NCBI GenBank assembly: GCA_028282005.1
Contig: JANQIV010000133.1
Coordinates: 1 to 33,994 of the forward strand
Reading direction: 5' to 3'
Source of the DNA: Melioribacteraceae bacterium
GTDB lineage: Bacteria; Bacteroidota; Ignavibacteria; Ignavibacteriales; Melioribacteraceae
DNA length: 33,994 nt
The notes below the pieces were generated by a model that was given only the letters and a program-made list of their open reading frames with translations, was not told the DNA's origin and searched no databases. A program made the position numbers and the translations under genes. Of this stretch, positions 1 through 9,032 are shown piece after piece. The first letter of the stretch is position 1. The number at the start of each line of letters is the position of its first letter.

Positions 1-673
1 AAGTAAGAAATTCCTTATTCTTCATAAAATCTTCTAAAGTCATCTCCTCAGACGCTGTAACGGCTACTACACGTGGGGTCATTATATTATCTATTTTAAC
101 TGGCCTTAGCTTTATCAAATTTTGAATTATCGCGTTTTCTTTTTCGTCGAGTATTCCTTCTTGAATGCCAATGTCTGCTATGGCTGAAATTTCTTCACGG
201 CTTACGGTTTTCTCTTTTTTACTGCTAACAAATATTTTCGTAACAAGCTCAGACATGACCACAAGCGGGTAAGTTATATAAATCATACCTTGAATAATCA
301 CACCAGAGATCAACGCAAGGTTTCTCCAATATTTAGCTCCAAGAGTTTTGGGAATAATTTCTGAGAAAAATAATATCATTATTGTTAGTACCGCAGAAAT
401 TAAACCGAAATATACTTCCCCAAATATTTTTGTAGCTTCAGCACCAACGCCGGCAGCACCAATGGTATGAGCAACTGTGTTTAAGGAAAGAATAGCAGAA
501 AGAGGTTTATCAATATCATTTTTAAATTTTATAAATGTTGAAGCTGCCTTATTTCCGGCATCTTCCTTTACTCTGAGAAAAGAAACCGGAGTGGAAAGCA
601 GAACGGCCTCCATTATTGAACAAAGAAATGAAACCAGTATAGCAAGTGATAAATAAAAGAATAGAAGAAACAT
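1..673 (-). CDS. CNNM (DUF21)/CBS membrane protein of the HlyC/CorC family, 3' end missing
   Basis: The ATG at 671-673 opens a frame that stays open for 224 codons to the window edge, so the C-terminus is missing. The N-terminal part (about residues 1-150) has hydrophobic segments starting MFLLFFYLSLAILVSF, then EIIPKTLGAKY, a hallmark of the DUF21/CNNM membrane domain. From about residue 165 it becomes soluble (SREEISAIADIGIQEGIL), followed by NIMTPRVVAV, which opens the first CBS domain in CorC-type proteins. The family is linked to divalent cation (Mg/Co) transport or resistance, and some members were once called hemolysins. It lies downstream of the serine dehydratase gene on the same strand with a 125-bp gap, so co-transcription is possible but unproven. 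The family call is firm; the ion is unknown. Confidence 0.88.
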   Translation of the reverse strand, partial: MFLLFFYLSLAILVSFLCSIMEAVLLSTPVSFLRVKEDAGNKAASTFIKFKNDIDKPLSAILSLNTVAHTIGAAGVGAEATKIFGEVYFGLISAVLTIMILFFSEIIPKTLGAKYWRNLALISGVIIQGMIYITYPLVVMSELVTKIFVSSKKEKTVSREEISAIADIGIQEGILDEKENAIIQNLIKLRPVKIDNIMTPRVVAVTASEEMTLEDFMKNKEFLT

Positions 674-798
674 TTTATTAAAGGTCTGTTTTGAGTTTTA
701 GCAAAGATAAACTAATTTCAAAGATAATTAATGAAAAAAAGAAATTAAGTTAATGTTGGTTCATAAATCTAGTGTTATATAAAGAGATTTCAAACTGA

Positions 799-2337
799 TT
801 AATCCCTATTATATTTCTCAAACAAATTTTTTGAAGTTTTGGTTTGTGATAATCCACCTAACGCTGTACATTTTAATTCGTGCGGAATTCCTTTAGCAAC
901 TTCATTCATAGCTTGAATTACTTCATCGAGCGGAATTAAATGATTATAATTAGCCAACGCCATGTTTGCACAACTCAGTGCATTTGAAGCAGCCATTGTA
1001 TTTTTACCCAAACAAGGTGCTTCAACGCGATTTGCAACCGGGTCACAAACCATACCGAATGAATTCTGTAACGCGACCGATGCAGCCGAAATAGATTGAT
1101 CAAATGCTCCACCACCAAGCCAGGTAATTGCTGCTGCTGCCATTCCGGAACCTGAGCCGCATTCTGCCATGCAGCCGCCAACCTCAGCAGCAAAAGAAGA
1201 ATGGGCTGAAATGAAAATGCCGATAACAGCTGAAGCTAACATAGCTTTCGTAATTTCATCTTCCGAAAGATTCATTGAATCTGCTACACCAAATATTGCT
1301 CCGGGCAACGCTCCGCAAGAACCGGCAGTTGGTGCTGCCACTATAACACCCATTGAACTTTTAACTTCCATTAATGAAGTAACATACATAATTATTTTGT
1401 TCAGTGAATTGCTCTCGATCAGTTTCTTCTTTTCCATTAATTCTTTGAATCCCACAGACTGTACACCTAAAATTCTGTCTTCGTATTCTGTTCCTTGCAA
1501 ACCGGTATTGATTCCATTTCGCATTACTTCAACAATCTCTCTCATTTTTACAAAAACATCTTCCTTAGATATTCCTCCTCTTGCGCTTTCGTAATCTAAT
1601 GCCAATTCCCACAATTCAAGGTTTTTATCTTTGTTATAGTTGATCATTTCTTCACAAGTAATAAACGGAACAGTCATATTTTTTCGGGACATAATAGGCA
1701 ATACAGGATTTATCCTTTTTACAGATTTGAAATCTTCGAGTAATTTTTCCGGAATAAACTGTTGGGCTTTAACTTCAACAAAAGTTTTATTACCATGATG
1801 TATTAAAATTTCATCGCATTCAAATTCTGTTTCGATTTTGTCTTTAATGCCTTCCGGCTCATCAGAATAAATTAATGTTTCAAAATAATCACCTGCCATA
1901 AAAACAGATGCGCCATCAATTTCAATAATCTCAATCATGCCCCCACCGGTTGAAATTGCTGTCACCGTTTTAATTTCATTTCCATTTTTCAAAATCATTT
2001 TATATGTGTTCGGATGTCCACCGCCAATATCAGTTATCTCTATTCCAACATTTATACCTGAATCAATCAGTGCTTGATTATAATTTGGAAGTCTCTTATC
2101 TGTTGCATCCCAGCCAAGAAATCCTCCGAACAACCCCATATCAGAGCCTTGAGTTTTGTGCGTGGTTGCAAGGGATCCGGTCGGATCAAATTGGATTTTA
2201 ACTTCTTTAATATTTCCATCCATTAAATCGCGGCAAATTCTCCCAATTCTTAAAGCGGCGGCGCAATGTGAACTTGAAGGCCCCCGCATTACCGGACCTA
2301 TTACATCATTAAAAATACTTGATAACTTTTTGTCCAT
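799..2337 (-). CDS. sdaA: L-serine dehydratase, iron-sulfur dependent, single chain
   Basis: This enzyme deaminates L-serine to pyruvate and ammonia in the cytoplasm using an oxygen-sensitive 4Fe-4S cluster. The N-terminal beta-type domain (about 1-190) starts with MRGPSSSHCAAALRIGR, matching the GPSSSHT region of the family. The alpha-type domain (about 225-512) has APTAGSCGALPG, AAEVGGCMAECGSGSGMAAA and CDPVANRVEAPCLGKN. Cysteines near 389/393, 431 and 442 are the likely cluster ligands. At 512 aa it is longer than E. coli SdaA (about 454). The usual AEVGCQGE reads AEVGGCMAEC here, so the exact first ligand is uncertain. The ATG at 2335-2337 was chosen. The gene diverges from the sensor kinase across 128 bp and precedes the CNNM gene. 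Confidence 0.93.
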   Translation of the reverse strand: MDKKLSSIFNDVIGPVMRGPSSSHCAAALRIGRICRDLMDGNIKEVKIQFDPTGSLATTHKTQGSDMGLFGGFLGWDATDKRLPNYNQALIDSGINVGIEITDIGGGHPNTYKMILKNGNEIKTVTAISTGGGMIEIIEIDGASVFMAGDYFETLIYSDEPEGIKDKIETEFECDEILIHHGNKTFVEVKAQQFIPEKLLEDFKSVKRINPVLPIMSRKNMTVPFITCEEMINYNKDKNLELWELALDYESARGGISKEDVFVKMREIVEVMRNGINTGLQGTEYEDRILGVQSVGFKELMEKKKLIESNSLNKIIMYVTSLMEVKSSMGVIVAAPTAGSCGALPGAIFGVADSMNLSEDEITKAMLASAVIGIFISAHSSFAAEVGGCMAECGSGSGMAAAAITWLGGGAFDQSISAASVALQNSFGMVCDPVANRVEAPCLGKNTMAASNALSCANMALANYNHLIPLDEVIQAMNEVAKGIPHELKCTALGGLSQTKTSKNLFEKYNRD

Positions 2338-2465
2338 AAAATGACTTTCGATTTTTGAATTTCATAATAATATAAATCCATTACAAAATAATATCATCAA
2401 TAAAATTTGAGCTTGCTTAGATATTAGTGTCTTTTATTGAAAATCCTTTTTATATTTAATGCAGT

Positions 2466-4427
2466 ATGAAAACCTTCATGTTAATATTTCTAATATTTCT
2501 ATTTCAAGAAGGATATCGATCACAGTCACAATTTGATAGTATTTCTTCTTTTCTTACCGGATTAACAAAAATTGAAAAAGCTGATGCCCTGCTCGATAAA
2601 ATGTGGGAAAACCGCAGTAACAATCCTTTACTTGCGATTCAATTGGGAAATGAAGCAATAAAAATATGCCGCGAGTTAAATAACAAATCCCTTGAAGCAA
2701 AGGCGATAAATTTTCTCGGTGTAGCATATACTAATATGGGTGCTAACGAAAACGCATTAGCACTTCATGAAACAGCTCTTGAATTGTCGAGAGAAGTGAA
2801 TGACTCAACCCAACTTGGATATTCGTATAATAATATTGGCGGAATTTATAGAGAGAAAAAGGATGTAACAAATGCTTTGAATAACATTCAACTTGCAATA
2901 CCCATATTTGAAAATATTGGTGACCTAAGAGGTTTAGCTTATTGTTATATCAATATCGGGAGATTGTACAAAGATCAAAATAATTTTGAGAATAGCCTTA
3001 GATATTTGAACTCAGCTTTAGATTTGGTAGATATTATTCAGAACAATGAAATGAGAGCTCGTATTTTACTTGACATTGCAAATCTCTCATTGGATGCAGG
3101 TAACAACAAACAAGCTATTGAATCTTTCAAAGAGCTTGAGAGGAATTATAAAAGTATAAATTACTTGAAAGGGCTTGCTGAAGTTTGGATGGGTTATAGT
3201 AAATTGTATTACAATAGCGGGGGTTACGATCTTGCTCTTAACCATGCCCAGAAAGCTCTCAAACTTCATAAGCAGATTTCCAATACTGTTGGAGAAATAA
3301 GCACTTTAAATCAGATAGCCGCAATTTACCTGGTAAATAAAAATTACAATCAAAGTAAAAGTTATCTTGATACATCTTTAAAACGAGCTCAAGGAATTAA
3401 CGACGCAGCATTACTTGCTGAAACTTATAATAGCTATTACAATTTGTATAAACAGCAAAAAGATTATTCAAACGCATTAAAATATTTTGAAATAACTCAT
3501 CAAATAATTGATTCAATATTTACATTTGAAGAAGGAAGCAAACTTGCAGAACTTGAATCGCTAATTGAAATTGAACGGAAAGAAAAAGAGAAACAGCTTT
3601 TAAAAGCTGATCTCAAGAGCCAAAAGAGACAAAGCAATTACTTGCTGTTAATTATTGCACTATTTTTTTTAATTGTAATTATCCTTTACGTTAGATATAA
3701 AGAAAAGAAAAAACTAAATGATGAACTGACGAGAACAAACCTAATTAAAGACAGATTTTTCAAAATAATTGCTCACGACTTAAGAGAACCGTTTAATGCA
3801 ATTTTCGGCAGTGTGGATTTACTTACAAACCATGCAGAAGAATTAACAGAAGAAGAAAAAAATGAATCAATAAATTCAATTGGCAGGTCTGTAAAATACA
3901 GCTTTGAACTTCTTGATAATCTTTTAGCATGGTCAAAATTACAATCAAAAGCTCTATACTTTAATCCGGCACAAGTAAATTTGAAAGAGATAATCGAGAG
4001 TGCAATTAATCTTGTCGAGCAAAAAATTAATAGTAAAAACATCAATTTAAAATTGAATTTTAAAAATGACTTTGAAGTATTTGCAGATAAACAAATGATT
4101 TCAACAGTTCTAAGGAATTTACTATTTAATTCTCTTAAGTTTACTCATCAAAACGGAAACATAATTATTACTGCAGCCACTCAAGAGAAATTTGATGTTA
4201 TCGAAATTGAAGATGACGGAATCGGGATGAATGAAGAGGCTATTGAAAATATTTTTAAACTAGATAAAAAATTTATTGCTAAAGGAACCGAAGGTGAAGT
4301 TGGCTCTGGTATTGGTTTAATTCTCTGCAAAGAATTCGTTGAGTATCACAAAGGACTTATTCACGTAAGAAGTGAGTTAAGGAAAGGAACGAGCTTCATA
4401 ATTACTCTCCCTAAAAACAACAAATAA
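2466..4427 (+). CDS. TPR-repeat sensor histidine kinase, orphan
   Basis: A membrane sensor kinase. Residues 1-20 resemble a signal peptide or anchor. About 57-350 holds tandem tetratricopeptide repeats (for example ALELSREVNDSTQLGYSYNN and ALKYFEITHQ). A basic coiled-coil stretch follows (365-390), then one membrane helix (about 392-410). The HisKA H-box is KIIAHDLREPFNAIFG with the phospho-acceptor at His437. The HATPase domain shows the N-box (LRNLLFNSLKFTHQNG), the G1 box (EIEDDGIGM) and the G2 box (GSGIGLILCKEFVE). This TPR-TM-HisKA-HATPase layout is common in Bacteroidota, where the TPR part lies outside the cytoplasm. No response regulator is encoded next to it, so its partner lies elsewhere. 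No strong Shine-Dalgarno precedes the ATG. The signal sensed is unknown. Confidence 0.92.
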   Translation: MKTFMLIFLIFLFQEGYRSQSQFDSISSFLTGLTKIEKADALLDKMWENRSNNPLLAIQLGNEAIKICRELNNKSLEAKAINFLGVAYTNMGANENALALHETALELSREVNDSTQLGYSYNNIGGIYREKKDVTNALNNIQLAIPIFENIGDLRGLAYCYINIGRLYKDQNNFENSLRYLNSALDLVDIIQNNEMRARILLDIANLSLDAGNNKQAIESFKELERNYKSINYLKGLAEVWMGYSKLYYNSGGYDLALNHAQKALKLHKQISNTVGEISTLNQIAAIYLVNKNYNQSKSYLDTSLKRAQGINDAALLAETYNSYYNLYKQQKDYSNALKYFEITHQIIDSIFTFEEGSKLAELESLIEIERKEKEKQLLKADLKSQKRQSNYLLLIIALFFLIVIILYVRYKEKKKLNDELTRTNLIKDRFFKIIAHDLREPFNAIFGSVDLLTNHAEELTEEEKNESINSIGRSVKYSFELLDNLLAWSKLQSKALYFNPAQVNLKEIIESAINLVEQKINSKNINLKLNFKNDFEVFADKQMISTVLRNLLFNSLKFTHQNGNIIITAATQEKFDVIEIEDDGIGMNEEAIENIFKLDKKFIAKGTEGEVGSGIGLILCKEFVEYHKGLIHVRSELRKGTSFIITLPKNNK

Positions 4428-4510
4428 ATTTTTATAAACTTATTGAATTGCATCTAAATTGATAAAAGTCCTATCTTAATTAATCTACTTTAACCTAATT
4501 TGAGGCTTGC

Positions 4511-6037
4511 ATGGAAGAAAACAAATCTACTAAAAAAGGAATCTTTCAAAAAATATTGGACAGGGTTGAAATTGTTGGCAATAAACTTCCACAACCTGTT
4601 ACTCTTTTTCTTATTCTTGCCGGAATTGTACTAGTAGCATCTTGGATATTTTCGATGCTTGGAATAAGTGCAGTTCATCCGGGAACAGGAAATGAAATCA
4701 AAGCCGTCAACCTTTTAAGCGCAGACGGTATTAGAAGAATTTTCGTAGAAATGGTAACCGTATTTACATCTTTCCCTCCTTTGGGATTGGTACTTGTAGT
4801 GATGATCGGGATTGGTGTTGCAGAAAGAACAGGCTTGATCGCCGCATCATTAAAATCATTTGTGGCAAGTGTGCCATCAAAATTAATAACATTTACAATT
4901 GTTACTGCCGGTATGATTTCAAGTGTTGCCGCTGATGCCGGCTATGTTGTTTTAATACCGCTGGGTGCAGCTTTATTTTACGGAATGGGTAGACACCCAA
5001 TCGCCGGCTTGGCTGCAGCTTTCGCAGGTGTTTCCGGGGGATTCGGCGCGAACATTCTTTTAACTTCGCTTGATCCTTTGCTTGCCGGATTTACAACTCC
5101 TGCCGCACAAATTATTGATCCTGATTATATCGTGAGAGAAACATCAAACTGGTATTTAATGGCAGCATCTGTGCCAATAATTGGTATTGCGGGAACCTGG
5201 GTAACAGAAAAAATACTCGAGCCAAGATTAGGTAAATACGAAGCCGAAGACCATGTTGAAGAAGAAAATAATGATTTGACTGACCAGGAAAGAAAAGGTT
5301 TAAGATGGGCAGGAGTTTCACTTTTAATTTCTGCTATTATAGTTTGTTTCATGTTTATACCTGAATGGGGATTATTGAGAGGTGATGACGGTAGTTTTAC
5401 CCCATTTTATATAAGTATTGTTCCTCTTATGTTATTACTATTTTTTATTCCGGGACTTGTTTACGGAATGGTTACAAAATCAATTAAAACAGATAAAGAA
5501 GTTGCACAATTTACTGCTGAGTCAATGGCATCAATGGGCGGATATATTGTTCTTGCTTTTGTGGCAGCTCAGTTTGTTGCATTTTTTAATTGGTCTAACT
5601 TAGGTTTGATTATTGCAGTTAAAGGTGCTGATGCATTAAAAGCGGTTAACTTTGAAGGTATCCCATTAATTATCGCTTTTATTTTAGTATCATCTTTAAT
5701 AAACATTGCTATTGGAAGTGCTTCTGCTAAATGGGCTATTATGGCTCCGGTATTTGTACCAATGTTAATGTTAATGGGCTATTCACCGGAAATGACTCAA
5801 GCTGCATACAGAATAGGCGATTCATATACAAACATATTAACTCCATTGTTACCTTACTTCCCTATTATCATTGTCTTTGCACAAAAGTATGTCAAGGACA
5901 TCGGGATTGGAACAATTATTTCTTCGATGATGCCGTACGCAATTATTTTTGCTATTATCAGAATTGTAATGATGATTTTATGGATGTTATTCGAAATTCC
6001 ACTTGGTCCTGACGCACCAATGCACTACGTGCCGTAA
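4511..6037 (+). CDS. AbgT-family transporter
   Basis: A 508-aa polytopic inner-membrane protein. The N-terminus NKLPQPVTLFLILAGIVLV and later segments (FPPLGLVLVVMIGIGVAERT, SSVAADAGYVVLIPLG, AFAGVSGGFGANILLTSLDP) are typical of AbgT. The family includes E. coli AbgT (p-aminobenzoyl-glutamate uptake) and MtrF/YdaH, reported as sulfonamide or antimetabolite exporters. Substrate and direction cannot be read from the sequence. GAGG sits seven bases before the ATG and supports this start. A hydrophilic loop rich in Asp/Glu (about 240-260, EAEDHVEEENNDLTDQE) separates two transmembrane blocks. It follows the histidine kinase by 83 bp on the same strand and ends at a clear hairpin terminator. Confidence 0.9.
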   Translation: MEENKSTKKGIFQKILDRVEIVGNKLPQPVTLFLILAGIVLVASWIFSMLGISAVHPGTGNEIKAVNLLSADGIRRIFVEMVTVFTSFPPLGLVLVVMIGIGVAERTGLIAASLKSFVASVPSKLITFTIVTAGMISSVAADAGYVVLIPLGAALFYGMGRHPIAGLAAAFAGVSGGFGANILLTSLDPLLAGFTTPAAQIIDPDYIVRETSNWYLMAASVPIIGIAGTWVTEKILEPRLGKYEAEDHVEEENNDLTDQERKGLRWAGVSLLISAIIVCFMFIPEWGLLRGDDGSFTPFYISIVPLMLLLFFIPGLVYGMVTKSIKTDKEVAQFTAESMASMGGYIVLAFVAAQFVAFFNWSNLGLIIAVKGADALKAVNFEGIPLIIAFILVSSLINIAIGSASAKWAIMAPVFVPMLMLMGYSPEMTQAAYRIGDSYTNILTPLLPYFPIIIVFAQKYVKDIGIGTIISSMMPYAIIFAIIRIVMMILWMLFEIPLGPDAPMHYVP

Positions 6038-6045
6038 ACTTTATA

Positions 6046-6088
6046 AAAGCTGTTTAATGAATTATTTCGTTAAACAGCTTTCTTTTTT
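6046..6088 (+). terminator. Rho-independent terminator of the AbgT-type gene
   Basis: AAAGCTGTTTAA (6046-6057) pairs perfectly with TTAAACAGCTTT (6070-6081) around a 12-nt loop, and CTTTTTT follows. It lies 9 bp after the transporter stop. The T-tract touches the stop codon of the convergent gene at 6087. On the minus strand the hairpin lacks a T-run, so it acts mainly on plus-strand transcripts. Confidence 0.88.
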
Positions 6089-6998
6089 AATTATCCTGCT
6101 GTAAAGGTATTTCGTTTAGCACATCAATTAATAGGTTCCAATTTTCTTCTTTATCTTTCTTCCAAACATGTAAATAATATGCTCCGGCAAAGTTTGCTTT
6201 TTCTTTGAAAGCAATTTTTCCATAAGTATATCCAAGATCATTTGATGCAGAAACTTTGCCGCCCATTGTTTCCCACTCGTGATTTTCAGGTTGTGCTGAT
6301 AAATGTTTTATTATATCTTTACCTTTAATTTCATTAATTCCATTTCGTAAATAAACTGTTTCGTCAATAACAAAATTTGAATAAACGTAACCTTCATCAG
6401 AATTTACTTTTTCCTCGATATTTATCAATCTATCAAATTCATCTGCTTTACTTGAATTGTAATCAGTAATTGATGAAGAGTGATTTTCTACTTTCAAAGG
6501 TTCTATTACATCTTTTGGTTTCGGATTACTGTTTCCCACATCAATCAAAAATTTCCATGTCCCGTCTTTTTGTTTTTGCCAAACTGTTACAAAATTTCCA
6601 AAAGCAACTGATTCCTCATTCTCTGATCTTTTAAATTCCCAAGGACCTTTGTTTACACCTAAATCACCTGCTTTTGAAATCTCAGAAAAAGAAGGGTACC
6701 ATAAGAGCAACCCGGGATTAGCAGGGGATTTTTCTAAAAACTCCTTCCCATTTACGGGGTGAGGCCTAAACAATATTCCATCATCATCTATGAATTTTAG
6801 GAATCCGTCTTTTATAGTGGATTTTTTTGTAACCTCGGCAAATTCGTATTCAGTTTTTATCAAACTTTCTTTTCCATTTTCTTCCAATTCCGTTCCCTCT
6901 GCAAAGCTAAATATCATAAGAAAAATAATTGCGTAACTTATTTTTATCAATACTTTTCCATCAATAATCGAATAGATAAATGGGTATGTTTTATTCAT
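6087..6998 (-). CDS. Exported protein with two NTF2-like (DUF4440/SnoaL-type) domains
   Basis: A 303-aa protein with a hydrophobic segment at about residues 20-36 (KISYAIIFLMIFSFAEG), suggesting export or membrane attachment. Two similar alpha+beta cone-fold units follow. The first is about 45-165 (GILFRPHPVNGKEFL, WEFKRSENEESVAFGNFVTVW, GTWKFLIDVGN). The second is about 185-300 (DETVYLRNGINEIKGKDII, ETMGGKVSASNDLGYTYGK, ENWNLLIDVLNEIP). Each ends with the WxFLIDVG/WNLLIDVL strand common in DUF4440 proteins. The folds are typical of NTF2-like proteins, but no catalytic residue set is evident, so function is unknown. AGAGGA lies six bases before the ATG at 6996-6998. It converges on the transporter gene. 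Confidence 0.75.
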   Translation of the reverse strand: MNKTYPFIYSIIDGKVLIKISYAIIFLMIFSFAEGTELEENGKESLIKTEYEFAEVTKKSTIKDGFLKFIDDDGILFRPHPVNGKEFLEKSPANPGLLLWYPSFSEISKAGDLGVNKGPWEFKRSENEESVAFGNFVTVWQKQKDGTWKFLIDVGNSNPKPKDVIEPLKVENHSSSITDYNSSKADEFDRLINIEEKVNSDEGYVYSNFVIDETVYLRNGINEIKGKDIIKHLSAQPENHEWETMGGKVSASNDLGYTYGKIAFKEKANFAGAYYLHVWKKDKEENWNLLIDVLNEIPLQQDN

Positions 6999-7274
6999 TT
7001 ATATCCTCTTAGAATAGTATCAAACATTTGTTTATTCTTTTGAAAAGTGTACTTTGAAATAATATATTTCATTCACTTAATTTGTCGTTATAATTTTTTA
7101 ATTGTTCCCCAAATAAATATTCAATATCAAGCTCAGTAAAATATTATTTCGACCTGAGAATCAATGAGACTTAAATCTTAATTTGGAAAATATGAGAGTA
7201 ATTGGGATTAGATCACTAACTAATTAGTATGTACAACATTTATTACATCAATAAATTTCTTTCTGCAAAACTTT

Positions 7275-8222
7275 TTATAATTTTCTTTTATAGTAATTCT
7301 CAAGTAATGTTTGAAGTTTTAGTGAGTCCAAATAATTTATTGCGACAAATATAAACTGTTTTATTGTTCCCAAAGACATGTACTTACACTCTTGACAAAA
7401 ATCAATATTCTCACGTCCTTTTAAATGCATCGACCGAAAGTCTTTCATACTTTCCCCATTCCAGATTTCTTCCAGTGTATTATTTGATGCATCTCCAAAA
7501 ATCTCTTTACCGTCATAGTCGTTACAGCAAGGAACTACTTTGCCATTCGCATGAATTACCATTTGCCTCCAGGGCCAATCACATATATTCTTTCTATATT
7601 TTAGATGTCCGTTTACTTGGTAACTTTTAATTTCCTCATCTTTGCCGTTCCATGTACTGTAAGGCTTAAGCCAAATATTTCCCCCTGCTTTTTCCCATTT
7701 TTCCTTAAAGGGAATTACTTCATCCTTATTCATTGTTGTGTAAACTAACTGCGCTACTACAAATGTTTTAGAATTCGTTGCTTTGACTCTTTTGAATAAC
7801 CATTTTATATTTTCAACCATTTTATTATAATTTCCGCCGGCTCTTTGCTTTTTATATGTAGCCTCATTTATAGCGTCTATGCTGCAAACCAAGAAATCCA
7901 ATCCGCTTAATAATAGTTTATCTGTCTTATCTTTATCTAAAAAAGTACCGTTTGTCGACAGTTGGGTTTTAATTCCATTGTCTTTGAATCTTTTTATAAT
8001 AAGATCAAATTGGGGATGGAGAATACTTTCACCCCAAGCGTGAAGGGTCACTAATTCAGCTTTTCCTTTGGATTCCTTTATTATCTTGTCAATCAATTCC
8101 AACTCTATGAAAGATACCGACCGTTTCATATAGATTCTTGGGCAAATAGGACATTTTAGGTTACAAGCGTTAGTTAATTCAACATGTAATATCGAAGGAA
8201 AACTAGCCTGAAGTTTCTTCAT
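7275..8222 (-). CDS. Radical SAM protein with SPASM domain
   Basis: The N-terminal motif C20-x3-C24-x2-C27 (NACNLKCPICPR) is the classic SAM-binding 4Fe-4S site. The TIM-barrel core continues through ESILHPQFD and STNGTFLD. A SPASM-type C-terminal region supplies C214, C232, C233, C276 and C279 (NICDWPW, VVPCCNDYDG, DFCQECKY), likely binding auxiliary clusters. Such proteins modify peptides, build cofactors or alter cell-surface sugars and lipids. No precursor peptide or partner gene is adjacent, so the substrate is unknown. The ATG used (8220-8222) has no good Shine-Dalgarno. A strong AAAGGAGT lies 35-50 bp upstream with the frame open, so translation may begin earlier at a non-AUG codon. 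Confidence 0.87.
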   Translation of the reverse strand: MKKLQASFPSILHVELTNACNLKCPICPRIYMKRSVSFIELELIDKIIKESKGKAELVTLHAWGESILHPQFDLIIKRFKDNGIKTQLSTNGTFLDKDKTDKLLLSGLDFLVCSIDAINEATYKKQRAGGNYNKMVENIKWLFKRVKATNSKTFVVAQLVYTTMNKDEVIPFKEKWEKAGGNIWLKPYSTWNGKDEEIKSYQVNGHLKYRKNICDWPWRQMVIHANGKVVPCCNDYDGKEIFGDASNNTLEEIWNGESMKDFRSMHLKGRENIDFCQECKYMSLGTIKQFIFVAINYLDSLKLQTLLENYYKRKL

Positions 8223-8769
8223 TCTGTAATCTAATACTGAGTTTAATCTATTTCTGATGGAAATACTCCTTTCATAAAAAAACTACCTGATCAAACTTTT
8301 TATCACTTTACTAAAAGGTTCATTATGGTAATTCGATTGAAAAGCATCAAACTTTCTTGTTTAAGCAAATGTCACAGTAAATAATATGGCAATATTTAAG
8401 TTCAAAGATTTTGGTTTTGAAAGAATTTTTTTTTAATAACCAGTATTGCTACAAGCATTTTTTATGAATTTAATTCATGTGGAAGGATATTTCGATTCCG
8501 TTGATCATATCCCCCCACATTTTTGAAGGCAATATTGTAAAAATAAAATGCGGAGTCGTCCGACTTTAAGACGTTTACTTGAATTAGGACTCAAAACGTA
8601 TGAATTTAATGCTTTTCTAAATTTTTTTCTTAAAAACTTAGTCTCATCAAATTCAATTAATTAAAATATAGATAAATTTATATATACTTGAATTGATGTA
8701 TGGGAATTTCGAGTAGTACACAAAAACCGCCCTATCATAATATATTTAGCCCTTATCAAGAAATTAGCC

Positions 8770-8783
8770 TTGATCAAAATCAT
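8770..8783. promoter_or_regulatory. Possible Fnr/Crp-type binding site
   Basis: TTGATCAAAATCAT matches the Fnr consensus TTGAT-N4-ATCAA at nine of ten defined positions. It is about 250 bp upstream of the paaZ start. The window encodes a Crp/Fnr regulator at 18587-19276, but nothing links the two directly. A chance match is possible in AT-rich DNA. Confidence 0.3.
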
Positions 8784-8966
8784 TCGAATTTTTAATAAAA
8801 AAATTGAAATTATCGTATTTAGATTTATAAAAATACCATAGTATGAAATAAATTATGACTATATAAATTTTGATCATAAAAATGCAAGAACAAAGCTATT
8901 TGGTCTTGCTCTCTTCAAACTCACAATTCATCTCTAATCATTTTTTATTTTTTCCTTGTCAAAAAA

Positions 8967-8982
8967 GTTCATTAAATTGAAC
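8967..8982. promoter_or_regulatory. Inverted repeat upstream of paaZ, possible operator
   Basis: GTTCA (8967-8971) and TGAAC (8978-8982) form a perfect inverted repeat around six AT bases. It lies 50-65 bp upstream of the paaZ ATG. A TATACT at 9003-9008 could be a -10 element just downstream. The position suits a repressor or activator site. The cognate protein is unknown. Confidence 0.35.
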
Positions 8983-9032
8983 ACAATATCTTTTTTCCTA
9001 ACTATACTTTCAATTTTTCTAGTGGAGAATCA

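Larger units (their letters stand above)
8223..9032. other. 810-bp gene-free spacer with palindromes
   Basis: No reading frame of convincing length or composition was seen on either strand. The AT-rich region contains TGATCA four times (8288, 8502, 8771, 8871). It also holds a perfect palindrome ATGAATT-T-AATTCAT (8464-8478), a locally GC-richer patch with the near-palindrome AGTCGTCCGACT (8554-8565), and the inverted repeat before paaZ. It separates the radical SAM gene from paaZ and probably carries promoters for both. It could also be a decayed gene or hold a small RNA; nothing decides this. Confidence 0.6.

Noticed and set aside
1169-1594. 141-aa open frame on the plus strand inside the serine dehydratase gene
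   Set aside because: It is antisense to a strongly conserved gene and has no recognisable family or ribosome site.
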